Origin: Dactylococcopsis salina PCC 8305
GTDB taxonomy: Bacteria > Cyanobacteriota > Cyanobacteriia > Cyanobacteriales > Rubidibacteraceae
NCBI RefSeq assembly: GCF_000317615.1
Contig: NC_019780.1
Span: 2,439,840 to 2,503,839, forward strand
Reading direction: 5' to 3'
Length of the DNA: 64,000 bases
The stretch's first letter is position 1, and every line of letters begins with the position of its first letter. The notes beneath the pieces were generated by a model, which searched no databases, had not been told where the DNA came from, and saw only the letters and a program-made list of their open reading frames with translations. The position numbers were made by a program, and so were the translations under genes. This document shows, piece by piece, positions 6,255 through 16,049 of the stretch.

Positions 6255-8165
6255 ATGTTTAAACCCACTGATACGATTGTTGATTATTCTACCGCTCGAT
6301 CGATCCCAGAAATCTGGTCACAAGTTGCTCCCTATTGCGGAAAACTCGTGGCGTTGGATGATCCCCACCAACAACCGCATCTTAAAGTTACTTATCAAGA
6401 ATTAAACGAAAAAATCATACAATTTGCAACAGGGTTACAAACGCAAGGGATAAAACCAGACACAAAAATTGCACTGTTTGCTGATAATAGCCCTCGTTGG
6501 TTTATTGCTGACCAAGGCATAATGAAAGCGGGGGCGATTAATGTCGTTCGATCGTCCCAGGCGGATGTTACTGAGTTGATTTATATTTTAACAGATAGTG
6601 ATAGCACTGCTTTAGTCGTTGAAGATCAAAAAACTTTAGAAAAGTTACAGTCACAATTATCTGAGCTTCCGATCGAGTTCGTTATTTTATTATCAGATGA
6701 AACGGTAGAAATTGCAGGAATAAAGGTTTTCAATTTCTCCCAAATTATTGAGTTAGGAACAGAACAAGAATTGAGTTTTGTTCCCCGTGAAATAAACGAT
6801 TTAGCAACCTTAATTTATACATCAGGAACAACAGGAAAGCCAAAAGGAGCAATGTTATCTCACGGTAACTTTTTACATCAAGTTCGCACTCTTGGCGATG
6901 TTATTCAACCGCAAGCGGGCGATCGCGTCTTAAGCATTCTTCCCAGTTGGCACGCTTACGAACGAGCAGCAGAGTATTTTCTCTTAGCAAGAGGATGTCA
7001 AATCACTTATACTAATTTACGCGCTTTTAAAAAAGACTTAAAAGAACAAAAACCGAATTATATGGTTGGTGTTCCTCGACTTTGGGAATCCGTTTATGAT
7101 GGCATTCAAAAAACCTTAAATCAACAAACGGGAACCAAGAAAAAACTGGTTAATTTCTTTCTCAATATCTCCGATCGATATATCAAAGCTAAACGAATCA
7201 ATGAGCGCTTATGTCTCGAAAACTTTAACCCTTCAGTGACAGAAAAATTAACCGCTTCTGTGCAACAATCTCTCCTTGAACCCTTACATAATTTAGGCGA
7301 TAAAGTCGTTTATAATACCGTTCGAGAAGCCACAGGTGGTAACTTAAAAGCCGTAATTAGTGGCGGTGGTTCTTTAGCTAAATATATTGATGATTTTTAT
7401 GAAGTCGTTGGTATTCCCTTACTGGTGGGATACGGTTTAACTGAAACCTCTCCCGTCACTCATGCGCGACGGTTATATCACAATTTGCGCGGTTCTGCTG
7501 GACAAGCGATTCCAGAAACGGAAACCAAAATTGTTGATCCAGAAACTAAAGCCTCCCTCAACGATGGGGAAAAAGGTTTGGTGATGATTCGGGGAACACA
7601 GGTGATGCAAGGATATTATAAGCAACCAGAAGCCACCGCAAAAGCGATCGATCAGGAAGGGTGGTTTAATACAGGAGATTTAGGTTGGATTACCCCCACA
7701 GGAGATTTAGTTTTAACTGGACGCGCCAAAGATACGATCGTCCTTTCTAACGGGGAAAATATCGAACCGCAACCCTTAGAAGATGCTTGTTTGCGGAGTG
7801 TGTATATTGACCAAATTATCGTTTTAGGGCAAGATCAACGGTGTTTAGGGGCGTTAATTGTTCCCAATGTGGAAGCGTTACAGCAATGGTCAGAAGATAA
7901 TAATCTCAACCTAGATTTTTCGGAAGAGAAGTTACCAGAAACCTTGACCAATTCCGAGATTCAAAAACTGTTTCGGGAGGAATTAAACCGAGAGGTAAAA
8001 AATCGCCCTGGTTATCGTCCCGACGATCGAATCGGTGTGTTTAAGTTAATTGTAGAGGGGTTTTCAATAGATAATGGCATGATGACCCAAACCTTAAAAG
8101 TGAAACGTCCTGTTGTTTGTGAACGGTATCAGGATATGATTGACGGGATGTTCGCTAAAGGTTAA
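6255..8165 (+). CDS. aas: AMP-forming acyl-ACP/acyl-CoA synthetase
   Basis: 636 residues of the ANL superfamily. The P-loop motif YTSGTTGKPKG begins at residue 188, with GYGLTETSPV (A5), NTGDLGW (A7) and the hinge LTGRAKDTIVLSNGENIEPQ (A8). It ATP-activates fatty acids via an acyl-adenylate. In cyanobacteria the single enzyme of this type is usually an acyl-ACP synthetase recycling free fatty acids released from membrane lipids, so aas is preferred over fadD by lineage, not by sequence proof. It is probably membrane-associated. ylqD starts 13 bp after the stop, suggesting an operon. Confidence 0.88.
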   Translation: MFKPTDTIVDYSTARSIPEIWSQVAPYCGKLVALDDPHQQPHLKVTYQELNEKIIQFATGLQTQGIKPDTKIALFADNSPRWFIADQGIMKAGAINVVRSSQADVTELIYILTDSDSTALVVEDQKTLEKLQSQLSELPIEFVILLSDETVEIAGIKVFNFSQIIELGTEQELSFVPREINDLATLIYTSGTTGKPKGAMLSHGNFLHQVRTLGDVIQPQAGDRVLSILPSWHAYERAAEYFLLARGCQITYTNLRAFKKDLKEQKPNYMVGVPRLWESVYDGIQKTLNQQTGTKKKLVNFFLNISDRYIKAKRINERLCLENFNPSVTEKLTASVQQSLLEPLHNLGDKVVYNTVREATGGNLKAVISGGGSLAKYIDDFYEVVGIPLLVGYGLTETSPVTHARRLYHNLRGSAGQAIPETETKIVDPETKASLNDGEKGLVMIRGTQVMQGYYKQPEATAKAIDQEGWFNTGDLGWITPTGDLVLTGRAKDTIVLSNGENIEPQPLEDACLRSVYIDQIIVLGQDQRCLGALIVPNVEALQQWSEDNNLNLDFSEEKLPETLTNSEIQKLFREELNREVKNRPGYRPDDRIGVFKLIVEGFSIDNGMMTQTLKVKRPVVCERYQDMIDGMFAKG

Positions 8166-8178
8166 AAGGATTAAAACG

Positions 8179-8649
8179 ATGGTTAATTTAGAGGAAAAGA
8201 TGAACGACGGTAACAAGAATTTATTAATTAAACGTCCGATTAATTTGAAAGTGATTGTTACACAACGCTGGAAGGAAGAGGTGCAGCAACAGTTACAGTC
8301 ACAGATTAATCAGCAGGACGGACAACTGCAGCAGTTGGAAAATCAAGGACAAAGCGCGGTTGCACAGGTAACACAGCAAGGAAGCAACCCCAGTGATCCG
8401 CAAGTGCAGCAACAACTAAGGAGTATTCAAAACCAGCTTAACCAACAAAAAAGCAAAATCACGGAACAGAAAAACCAGGCACTCCAACAACTGCAACAAG
8501 TGCAGTTATTAGAAGAAGGACAAGAGGTCGGTCAAGGGCAGCTAGACAGTTTTGTTCGCGTTCAAATTGGCGATAACCTAGTCCAGAAAATGAATGTGGA
8601 AGTTGTGGTCAAAGATGGCGTAATTCAAGAAATTCGCGGCGAAGTTTAA
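8179..8649 (+). CDS. YlqD family protein
   Basis: 156 residues from ATG 8179 (a second ATG at 8200, with GAGGA before it, is an equally good start and gives 149). After LLIKRPINLKVIVTQRWKEE comes a glutamine-rich coiled coil (EVQQQLQSQINQQDGQLQQL and NQLNQQKSKITEQKNQALQQ), then a short sheet FVRVQIGDNLVQKM and VEVVVKDGVIQEIRGEV. That order is the YlqD fold known from Bacillus, of unknown function. It is 13 bp behind the acyl-ACP synthetase, likely cotranscribed, and overlaps the end of the convergent nitrilase gene by 4 bp. Confidence 0.82.
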   Translation: MVNLEEKMNDGNKNLLIKRPINLKVIVTQRWKEEVQQQLQSQINQQDGQLQQLENQGQSAVAQVTQQGSNPSDPQVQQQLRSIQNQLNQQKSKITEQKNQALQQLQQVQLLEEGQEVGQGQLDSFVRVQIGDNLVQKMNVEVVVKDGVIQEIRGEV

Positions 8650-9458
8650 ATAAATACGCTGTGGGTTAACGACGGCATCTGACGGCGCACTTGTTCCAAG
8701 CGGGAGGGATTAATTTCAGCAATGGCAACCCCTGGATTTTCTCCCGCATCACTTAAGACAATGCCCCAAGGGTCAACGATCATGGCGTGACCGTGACTGT
8801 TGCGCCTTGCGTAATGGTTGCCTGTTTGTGCTGGTGCGATGACATAAGCGGTGTTCTCGATCGCCCTCGCTTGTAATAAAACCTGCCAATGATCTTTCCC
8901 TGTATAAGCAGTAAAAGCGGCGGGAATCAGGAGAATTTCTGCGCCTTGTTTGGACAGTTTACGATATAACTCAGGAAAGCGCACGTCGTAGCACACAGAA
9001 AGCCCAATTTTGCCTAACTCTGGAGAGATTGACAACGGGGGAAGGGAAACGCCAGCTTTCACTGTTTTTGATTCTTGATAGGTATTCCCATCAGGAAGAT
9101 TAACATCAAACAGATGGACTTTCTCGTAACGTGCCAACTCTTCCCCATTCGCATCAATTAAAACAGCAGTGTTCGAGACTTTCCCATCCGCCACTGGAAT
9201 CGGAAACCCACCACCAAAAATAGTGATTTGATGCCGTTGTGCCATGGTTTTGAGGAACTTTTCCGTTTGTTGCGCGATCGCGCTGGCTTGTCTCACCTTT
9301 TCCCGTTCCTCACCGAGAAAGGAGAAATTTTCAGGAAGACTGACTAATTGCGCCCCCCGTCGCACCGCTAACTCCACCAAATCGGAAGCAGCCGCCAAGT
9401 TTTTTTCTAAGTCAGGTTGGCTGGTCATCTGAATCGCCGCAGCCAGATAAGATTTCAT
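8646..9458 (-). CDS. Nitrilase-superfamily carbon-nitrogen hydrolase
   Basis: 270 residues from the ATG at 9458, chosen because homologues begin near MKSYLAAAIQMTSQPDLEKN. The catalytic set is present: Glu in SLPENFSFLGE, Lys in RYEKVHLFD, Cys in LSVCYDVRFPELYR. The order and the NTAVLID, GKDHWQVLLQARAIENTAYV and HAMIVDPWG segments match the Nit1 branch, which removes the amide of deaminated glutathione or related omega-amides. Substrate is inferred from the branch. It is monocistronic, cytosolic, and convergent with ylqD. Confidence 0.88.
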   Translation of the reverse strand: MKSYLAAAIQMTSQPDLEKNLAAASDLVELAVRRGAQLVSLPENFSFLGEEREKVRQASAIAQQTEKFLKTMAQRHQITIFGGGFPIPVADGKVSNTAVLIDANGEELARYEKVHLFDVNLPDGNTYQESKTVKAGVSLPPLSISPELGKIGLSVCYDVRFPELYRKLSKQGAEILLIPAAFTAYTGKDHWQVLLQARAIENTAYVIAPAQTGNHYARRNSHGHAMIVDPWGIVLSDAGENPGVAIAEINPSRLEQVRRQMPSLTHSVFI

Positions 9459-9545
9459 AAGCAAGATATTCTCTCTCAGATACAATCTCTCAGCATATCG
9501 CACAATAAAAGCATTTGTGAACTGACGCGCTTGCGTTCAAAAAAA

Positions 9546-10409
9546 TCAGGCTAGTAGCCAAAACCCTGCAAATGCTTCCGACTGGGGATCACTTTGAATC
9601 GCTAAAAAATGAACCCCTTGTGCGGTTTCTTTCGCCTGTTGAAACCCTTGCGCTTCCTTCAAGGTGTCTGGGTTCGTAATATCCGCTAAAATCCAACATT
9701 CGCTCGTTCCAGTTTGTAAAATTAAACGAGGACGACTTCCCTGTTGTAATTGAATCTGAGATAATTCAATTCCCGACATCCAACCTGCAAACGGCATCGC
9801 ACGAGGGGAGAAAATCACTAAACCAGGAATTTTTGTCTCTGGGGATAAATCAAACAAAGATAACGGGAAACCCTCGCCAAAACTAATCTCCCATTCCTTC
9901 ATCTCTTGAAACCCTTGCACTTCTAAAGTAACAAACGCCCAACGATCGCCCTTATCACCCCGAATCGCATCGGGAAGAATCGCCGCATTTTCTGCTGGAT
10001 ATTGAACCGTAACACTACTCACCGCCGTTTCGTCATATCCCTCCTGTTGCGGATAAACGTTTTCTAAACGTTCCTCAATCCATCGCTGTAAGGCATAAGT
10101 GCGCCGACTAGGAAGCGCGGTAATCCCGATATCATCACAGGCTTTAGTAATCATATTACTCATTTGACGACGGAAAAAGCGGATTTTCTTCGGAGACTTC
10201 CCTGACGCTTCGATCGCCTCATTAATTGCTTCTTGGAGAAAAATCGAATTGACCGTTTGCGCCGAACAAAACTTTTGATAACGAAACAGTTGTTCCTCTG
10301 TCGTTTCCACATCTAAAGGACTTTCACAGATTAACACTTCCCATAGCTTTTTATTATTTTCATCTCGAATCGGACGAGAATAGAAATCCAGTTCCCAAAT
10401 TGTATCCAT
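9546..10409 (-). CDS. Tab2/Atab2 family RNA-binding protein
   Basis: 287 residues matching the cyanobacterial DUF1092 family over its whole length. It begins MDTIWELDFYSRPIRDENNK KLWEVLICE, has the basic helix KKIRFFRRQMSNMITKACDD, the segment PSRRTYALQRWIEER, and ends in the invariant FAGFWLLA. In Chlamydomonas and Arabidopsis the homologues (Tab2, Atab2) bind the psaB 5' UTR and are needed to translate photosystem I subunits; a similar role in cyanobacteria is inference. There are no membrane segments. It is monocistronic, separated by 87 bp from the nitrilase gene. Confidence 0.9.
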   Translation of the reverse strand: MDTIWELDFYSRPIRDENNKKLWEVLICESPLDVETTEEQLFRYQKFCSAQTVNSIFLQEAINEAIEASGKSPKKIRFFRRQMSNMITKACDDIGITALPSRRTYALQRWIEERLENVYPQQEGYDETAVSSVTVQYPAENAAILPDAIRGDKGDRWAFVTLEVQGFQEMKEWEISFGEGFPLSLFDLSPETKIPGLVIFSPRAMPFAGWMSGIELSQIQLQQGSRPRLILQTGTSECWILADITNPDTLKEAQGFQQAKETAQGVHFLAIQSDPQSEAFAGFWLLA

Positions 10410-10924
10410 AAATTAAACTCTTCTTTATAATCAGTCCCGTTTTAGCAGATTAGCAATTTTTGAACAGCTTTGGAAAAATTAAATTAATGAGAGTAACTGT
10501 TAACCGTGCGCTTTTGTCGGTAGGATGGATGGGAAGGCTCTCCCCAACGTGGGAAGTTGCGTGATTGTGATGGATTAACAAAATCACTTGATAATAATTG
10601 ACATTCGTGTTTTTTACTATCAGGTTAGTCCAGTCTCAGCCTCTTAGCAGGCTACGTTATTTAGGTCATGACACCCTAGGGTGCAAGCCAGCCCTCTGCT
10701 CTGTCGCTAATGGTTAAACAGGTTCAGGTGATTCTAGAATACCAGTGCTATTAGCCTAACAAGCCTAGATAACATTGACGAGGCACACTTCACTCCGTGC
10801 AGGGAAGTATCCTATTATGTGGGAATTAAAGAGAGACTGCACCTCTCTCTCTTTACCACAAAAGTCAAGTCTTGTTCAGTAACTAGCCTATTAGAAGGCA
10901 GCAGTAACTATCAACTTTCTGTTA
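10410..10924. other. 515-bp gene-free stretch with hairpins, possible structured leader or ncRNA
   Basis: The region lies between divergent tab2 and the histidine kinase. A TTGACA box is at about 10598. Downstream come several perfect hairpins: AGCCTCTTAGCAGGCT (about 10638-10653), CACCCTAGGGTG (about 10671-10682) and GGCACACTTCACTCCGTGC (about 10784). GTTAG near 10624 could close a larger domain with CTAAC near 10756. I could not match it to tmRNA, RNase P, SRP or a riboswitch. The part from 10810 on may be 5' UTR of the kinase. Confidence 0.4.
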
Positions 10925-12868
10925 ATGCACAGATCAACTTCATTGGTGACGGAGTTATTAGAACAACTGCCGCACTTAAGAACCCAAATTTATTTCAAAT
11001 CCTCCTTAACTGCTCTTTCCCACGCAATGGAGGATCAAGTTTTAGCAACCACAGATTCCCCTTTAGTCATTGCTAGTTTTCAACAAGAACGATTTTATCG
11101 TCAAGAAGCGCATCGTTACCGAAGGCTAGGAAAAAGAAGCGATCACATTTATATTTTTTCGGCTCTTGATACCTCTTTTCAAGAGAATGAAAACACTTGT
11201 ACCACAATTAATTTTGATCCTGAAGATGCTCTCGCTACAGAATGGCACTTAACGGTAATTGGAAAAACCTTTACCAGTTGTTTAGTTTGTCGGGAATGTT
11301 CCCCCAGTGAAACGCAAAAGGGATTAGACTCAGCGCGACGATTTGAGGGAATCTGGACGTTTGATGATCAGGTAACAAAAAGAGTTGCTTCCCTACTGTT
11401 AGATAAAATTTTAGACTATCGATCGGAACTCGAACCCCAAATTCAAGCCGCACGAGAAATTTATTTACAGGAAAGTCTAGACACCGAACGCAACTCCCAA
11501 CGAGTGAATCCAGATGCGTTTGTAGAAAGGCTGGTAACGCATTTACAAGCGGGACAATATCGGGTGATGCGAGCGTATCAATCCCTTGCGAAAAAAGAAG
11601 AGAAAGAGCGTTTATTGCGCTGTTTAACCAATGCGATTCGACAATCTTTAGATTTACAAGAAATTCTTGGGATTACAGTTCAAGAAGTGGGAGAAACTCT
11701 TGGCGCTTGTCGATGTTTGGTTTATCGGTGTCGTGATTGTGCCAACTCTACCACGATCGAGCATGAATTTTTACGCAGTGAGGTTACTTCTCTCGAAAAC
11801 CAAACCTGGTCTATTACCAACAATCCTCTCCTACAAAATGTCCGCGAACAGGGAAAACCCCTTTATATCAAAGATACGACCAGCGATGACTCAATTAAAA
11901 ATAGTTCTTTCCTTTCCTCATTAGTGAGAGATTATCAAATCCGCAGTTGGTTATTAATTCCCCTGTTGTATCAAGGAGAAGTGATCGGTATGATCGAATT
12001 ACATCATTGTTGTGAGGAAGAACAGGGTTGGCATGAAGACGATATCAAATTAGTAGAAGCGATCGCGCCACAAATTGGGCTTGCTCTCACTCAAGCCGAA
12101 GCCTATACGAATCTAGAGGCGCTTAACGAGCAACTAGAAGCACTGGAACAAGCTCGTTCTAACCTTGTCGCCATTACGGGACACGAACTGCGAACCCCCC
12201 TTTCTACGATTCAAGTTTGTTTAGAAAGTCTCGTCAGTGAACCCGATATGTCGGAAGAATTACGACAAGTGATGTTATCCACCGCCATGAATGACGCAGA
12301 GAGGATGCGTCGTTTAGTACAAGACTTTCTCACCCTCTCTCGCTTGGAAAGTGGACGCATTGAATGGAATCCCGAACCGATGTCAGTAGAAGAATGTATC
12401 GAGTTATCTCTGAGCAATATTCGAGGGAGAAACACGGAAAAACCAGTTCCCACCATTGAAAACCGAACCAGCAATGATCTTCCTTTAGCCTATGTAGATG
12501 GGGAATGGTTAGTGGAAGTCTTAGCGAAACTGTTAGATAATTCTTGTAAATTCACAGACGACAACGGCACGATCGTTCTTTCTGCGGAAGCCGAGAATGA
12601 TCAGACCCTGAAAGTAACCATTTCTGACACAGGGCGCGGCATTGAACCCTCTCGTCTCGAAACCGTCTTCGATCGATTCTACCAAGAAGAAGGAGCGTTA
12701 CAACGCACCACTGGGGGAACTGGTCTCGGTTTAGCCATCTGTCGTCAAATCGTCCAAAGATGGGGAGGAGAAATTTGGGCAGAATCCACTGGAAAAAACA
12801 ACGGCACACAATTCCACTTTACCCTTCCCATTGCCAAAGAAGCACGAGTGATGTCAGTCCACCGTTAA
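10925..12868 (+). CDS. DICT-GAF sensor histidine kinase
   Basis: 647 residues, no membrane segment, so a soluble sensor. Residues 1-180 are a DICT domain (LPHLRTQIYFKSSLTALSHA, LVIASFQQERFYRQEAHRYR). Residues about 240-395 are a GAF domain (CLTNAIRQSLDLQEILGITV to VEAIAPQIGLAL), followed by a coiled-coil linker. The HisKA box NLVAITGHELRTPL carries phospho-accepting H420, and the ATPase lid has N (KLLDNSCKF), G1 (ISDTGRGIEP) and G2 (TGGTGLGLAICRQI) boxes. No receiver is attached; the cognate regulator is not adjacent. DICT-bearing kinases are typical of cyanobacteria, with light or redox signals suspected but unproven. A 500-bp hairpin-rich leader precedes it. Confidence 0.9.
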   Translation: MHRSTSLVTELLEQLPHLRTQIYFKSSLTALSHAMEDQVLATTDSPLVIASFQQERFYRQEAHRYRRLGKRSDHIYIFSALDTSFQENENTCTTINFDPEDALATEWHLTVIGKTFTSCLVCRECSPSETQKGLDSARRFEGIWTFDDQVTKRVASLLLDKILDYRSELEPQIQAAREIYLQESLDTERNSQRVNPDAFVERLVTHLQAGQYRVMRAYQSLAKKEEKERLLRCLTNAIRQSLDLQEILGITVQEVGETLGACRCLVYRCRDCANSTTIEHEFLRSEVTSLENQTWSITNNPLLQNVREQGKPLYIKDTTSDDSIKNSSFLSSLVRDYQIRSWLLIPLLYQGEVIGMIELHHCCEEEQGWHEDDIKLVEAIAPQIGLALTQAEAYTNLEALNEQLEALEQARSNLVAITGHELRTPLSTIQVCLESLVSEPDMSEELRQVMLSTAMNDAERMRRLVQDFLTLSRLESGRIEWNPEPMSVEECIELSLSNIRGRNTEKPVPTIENRTSNDLPLAYVDGEWLVEVLAKLLDNSCKFTDDNGTIVLSAEAENDQTLKVTISDTGRGIEPSRLETVFDRFYQEEGALQRTTGGTGLGLAICRQIVQRWGGEIWAESTGKNNGTQFHFTLPIAKEARVMSVHR

Positions 12869-12872
12869 ACTC

Positions 12873-13142
12873 TTAACTTGATCGTTCATACTCAGCGGCT
12901 TCTGCTTCCAAGTCTTGGTCTATAACTTGTGGATTAGCATAATAAAAGGCTAATGCTGCATGGACTTGGGACAATGTTAAATAATTCTTATCGGCGACAA
13001 TCTCATCGGTACTATAACCCTGCTTCCAGAGGGCAACAATTCGGCGCACAGATGTTCCAGTACCCGCAATGATGGGGCGCCCTCCTTGAATATGAGGAGA
13101 AGTCGTAATTAAGCAACCAATATCAATTAGAGATTGAGACAT
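12873..13142 (-). CDS. DUF433 domain protein (antitoxin-like)
   Basis: 89 residues. The core is GCLITTSPHIQGGRPIIAGT GTSVRRIVALWKQGYSTDEI followed by YLTLSQVHAALAFYYANPQV, the winged-helix DUF433 signature (P-x-I-x-G-G-x-P-x-I-x-G-T-x-x-x-V). It ends in the acidic tail DQDLEAEAAEYERSS. DUF433 proteins are usually the antitoxin half of a module with a DUF5615/Mut7-C PIN-like toxin encoded directly downstream. Here the downstream side is only the convergent kinase 4 bp away, so the toxin is missing. It appears to be an orphan DNA-binding antitoxin or a free-standing regulator. Confidence 0.85.
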   Translation of the reverse strand: MSQSLIDIGCLITTSPHIQGGRPIIAGTGTSVRRIVALWKQGYSTDEIVADKNYLTLSQVHAALAFYYANPQVIDQDLEAEAAEYERSS

Positions 13143-13304
13143 CTATCATTCTTAATTAAGGTTTGATTTTAACATTAAATTCTCGGGTCTCTCCTATCTT
13201 AAATCATGCACTGGGAGACATTGATAGAACCTCTCTACAGTATTGGTCATCCTAGATGAGCAAATCACGATAAGCTAAATGATGACTGCTACAGACTAAA
13301 TTGA

Positions 13305-14942
<1,638 letters not shown>

Positions 14943-15038
14943 AAACCGTTATTCGTTATTCGTTATTTGTTTACTGATCACTGGGAGGCGTTCCATGGAA
15001 CGTCTCTACATTGGTCACTGTTAGATTTGGTTAATTTT

Positions 15039-15290
15039 ATGCTTAAAACCGTTTTAATCACAATAATTCGTCTGTATCGTGCTTTAATTTCCCCTCTCTT
15101 TCCCCCCAGTTGTCGATTTCAACCCACTTGTTCCCAATATGCGATCGAAGCGGTGGAAAAATTTGGCGTTTTAACAGGAACAGGGTTAGCAATTAAACGA
15201 GTCTTGCGTTGTCATCCCTTCCATCCTGGCGGTTATGATCCCGTTCCCGATCGCGATCCCCTTAAAAATAATAGGAAACTTAAAGAATAA
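15039..15290 (+). CDS. yidD: Membrane protein insertion efficiency factor YidD
   Basis: 83 residues from ATG 15039, chosen because homologues begin with the hydrophobic/basic [20 protein letters not shown]. The invariant cysteine cluster [16 protein letters not shown] and the second half [18 protein letters not shown] are both complete. YidD aids insertion of inner (here also thylakoid) membrane proteins with YidC. It lies 96 bp behind pgm, and the gap holds a palindrome GGCGTTCCATGGAACGTCTC-like repeat. An upstream in-frame start at 14967 is inside that repeat and less likely. Confidence 0.93.
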   Translation: MLKTVLITIIRLYRALISPLFPPSCRFQPTCSQYAIEAVEKFGVLTGTGLAIKRVLRCHPFHPGGYDPVPDRDPLKNNRKLKE

Positions 15291-15300
15291 GAGGGCTTTT

Positions 15301-15618
15301 CTAACAATTAGAAGCCGAACGCATGGAAGCATTTTCTCGCAACTGGTTTAAATATTGTTCTAATATTGCTAATTGTGAAGGATTGAGAGAATAATAAACC
15401 CAACGCCCCTTTTGGCGCGATCGAACTAACTGTGCTTCCCGTAAAATCTTTAAATGAAACGATAACTTAGACTGGGAAACATCGACTCGATCGCGCAAAT
15501 CGCAGACACATAATTCTTGTTCTTGTAATAACTCTAAAACTTGTAAGCGTAACGGTTCTGATAACGCTTGAAAACCAGCAGTTATTAATTTTAAATCAAC
15601 CTTTGATGTTTTCAGCAT
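15301..15618 (-). CDS. ArsR/SmtB-family metalloregulator
   Basis: 105 residues with the family winged helix: ALSEPLRLQVLELLQEQELC VCDL, the recognition helix SQSKLSFHLKILREAQLV, and the wing RSRQKGRWVYYSLN. The ELCVCDL motif in helix 3 is the two-cysteine As(III)-type inducer site; a last cysteine ends the protein (SASNC). It should repress in the absence of metalloid and let go when it binds. No arsenite permease or reductase is next to it, so its target lies elsewhere or is itself. Upstream at about 15651-15669, ATCGAT occurs twice four bases apart and could be the operator. Confidence 0.87.
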   Translation of the reverse strand: MLKTSKVDLKLITAGFQALSEPLRLQVLELLQEQELCVCDLRDRVDVSQSKLSFHLKILREAQLVRSRQKGRWVYYSLNPSQLAILEQYLNQLRENASMRSASNC

Positions 15619-16049
15619 TTCATTATTTATAATTCATATCAACTCAATTTTAATCGATCGTCATCGATAAACGTAAACCTTACCCGCGTCAAGAATACAG
15701 AAATCTAATCACTTAATCCCCCCAAACTTGGAGGTTAATATAAGGTTCAAGTAATTTTTAATAATTGGTGTTGGGTTTCGTGTGGAGACGTTCCATGGAA
15801 CGTCTCTACCCAACCTACTTTTTATCATTGATTGAGCAAACTTGATATAAGAGGCGAAATTAATCCCCCCAAACTTGGGGGTTAGGGGGCGCAAGAATTC
15901 AATTAGAAGATGGTTAAGAACATATAAGAGGCGAAATTAATCCCCCCAAACTTGGGGGTTAGGGGGCGCAAGAATTCAATTAGAAGATGGTTAAGAACGA
16001 CAAACAACCTGTAAACTATTGATTACAAAGCGATATTGGAAGTTTAGAC
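15619..16049. repeat. Intergenic repeats between arsR and glgX
   Basis: The region holds a C6/G6 element at 15718-15735 and a TTGGGTTTCGT...ACCCAACC element at 15770-15813. The latter is interrupted by the palindrome GAGACGTTCCATGGAACGTCTC-like sequence also seen at about 14988. A perfect tandem duplication follows (15845-15998). Promoter elements for glgX and arsR must share this space; no gene is visible. Confidence 0.7.
15845..15998. repeat. Perfect 77-bp tandem duplication
   Basis: 15845-15921 is repeated exactly at 15922-15998. Each unit begins ATATAAGAGGCGAAATTAAT, carries one CCCCCCAAACTTGGGGG palindrome and ends GATGGTTAAGAAC. No mismatch is seen between copies, so the duplication is recent. 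The second copy ends 51 bp before the glgX start. Confidence 0.9.

Noticed and set aside
10819-11076. 85-codon frame overlapping the start of the DICT kinase
   Set aside because: It runs in another frame through the well-supported DICT coding sequence.
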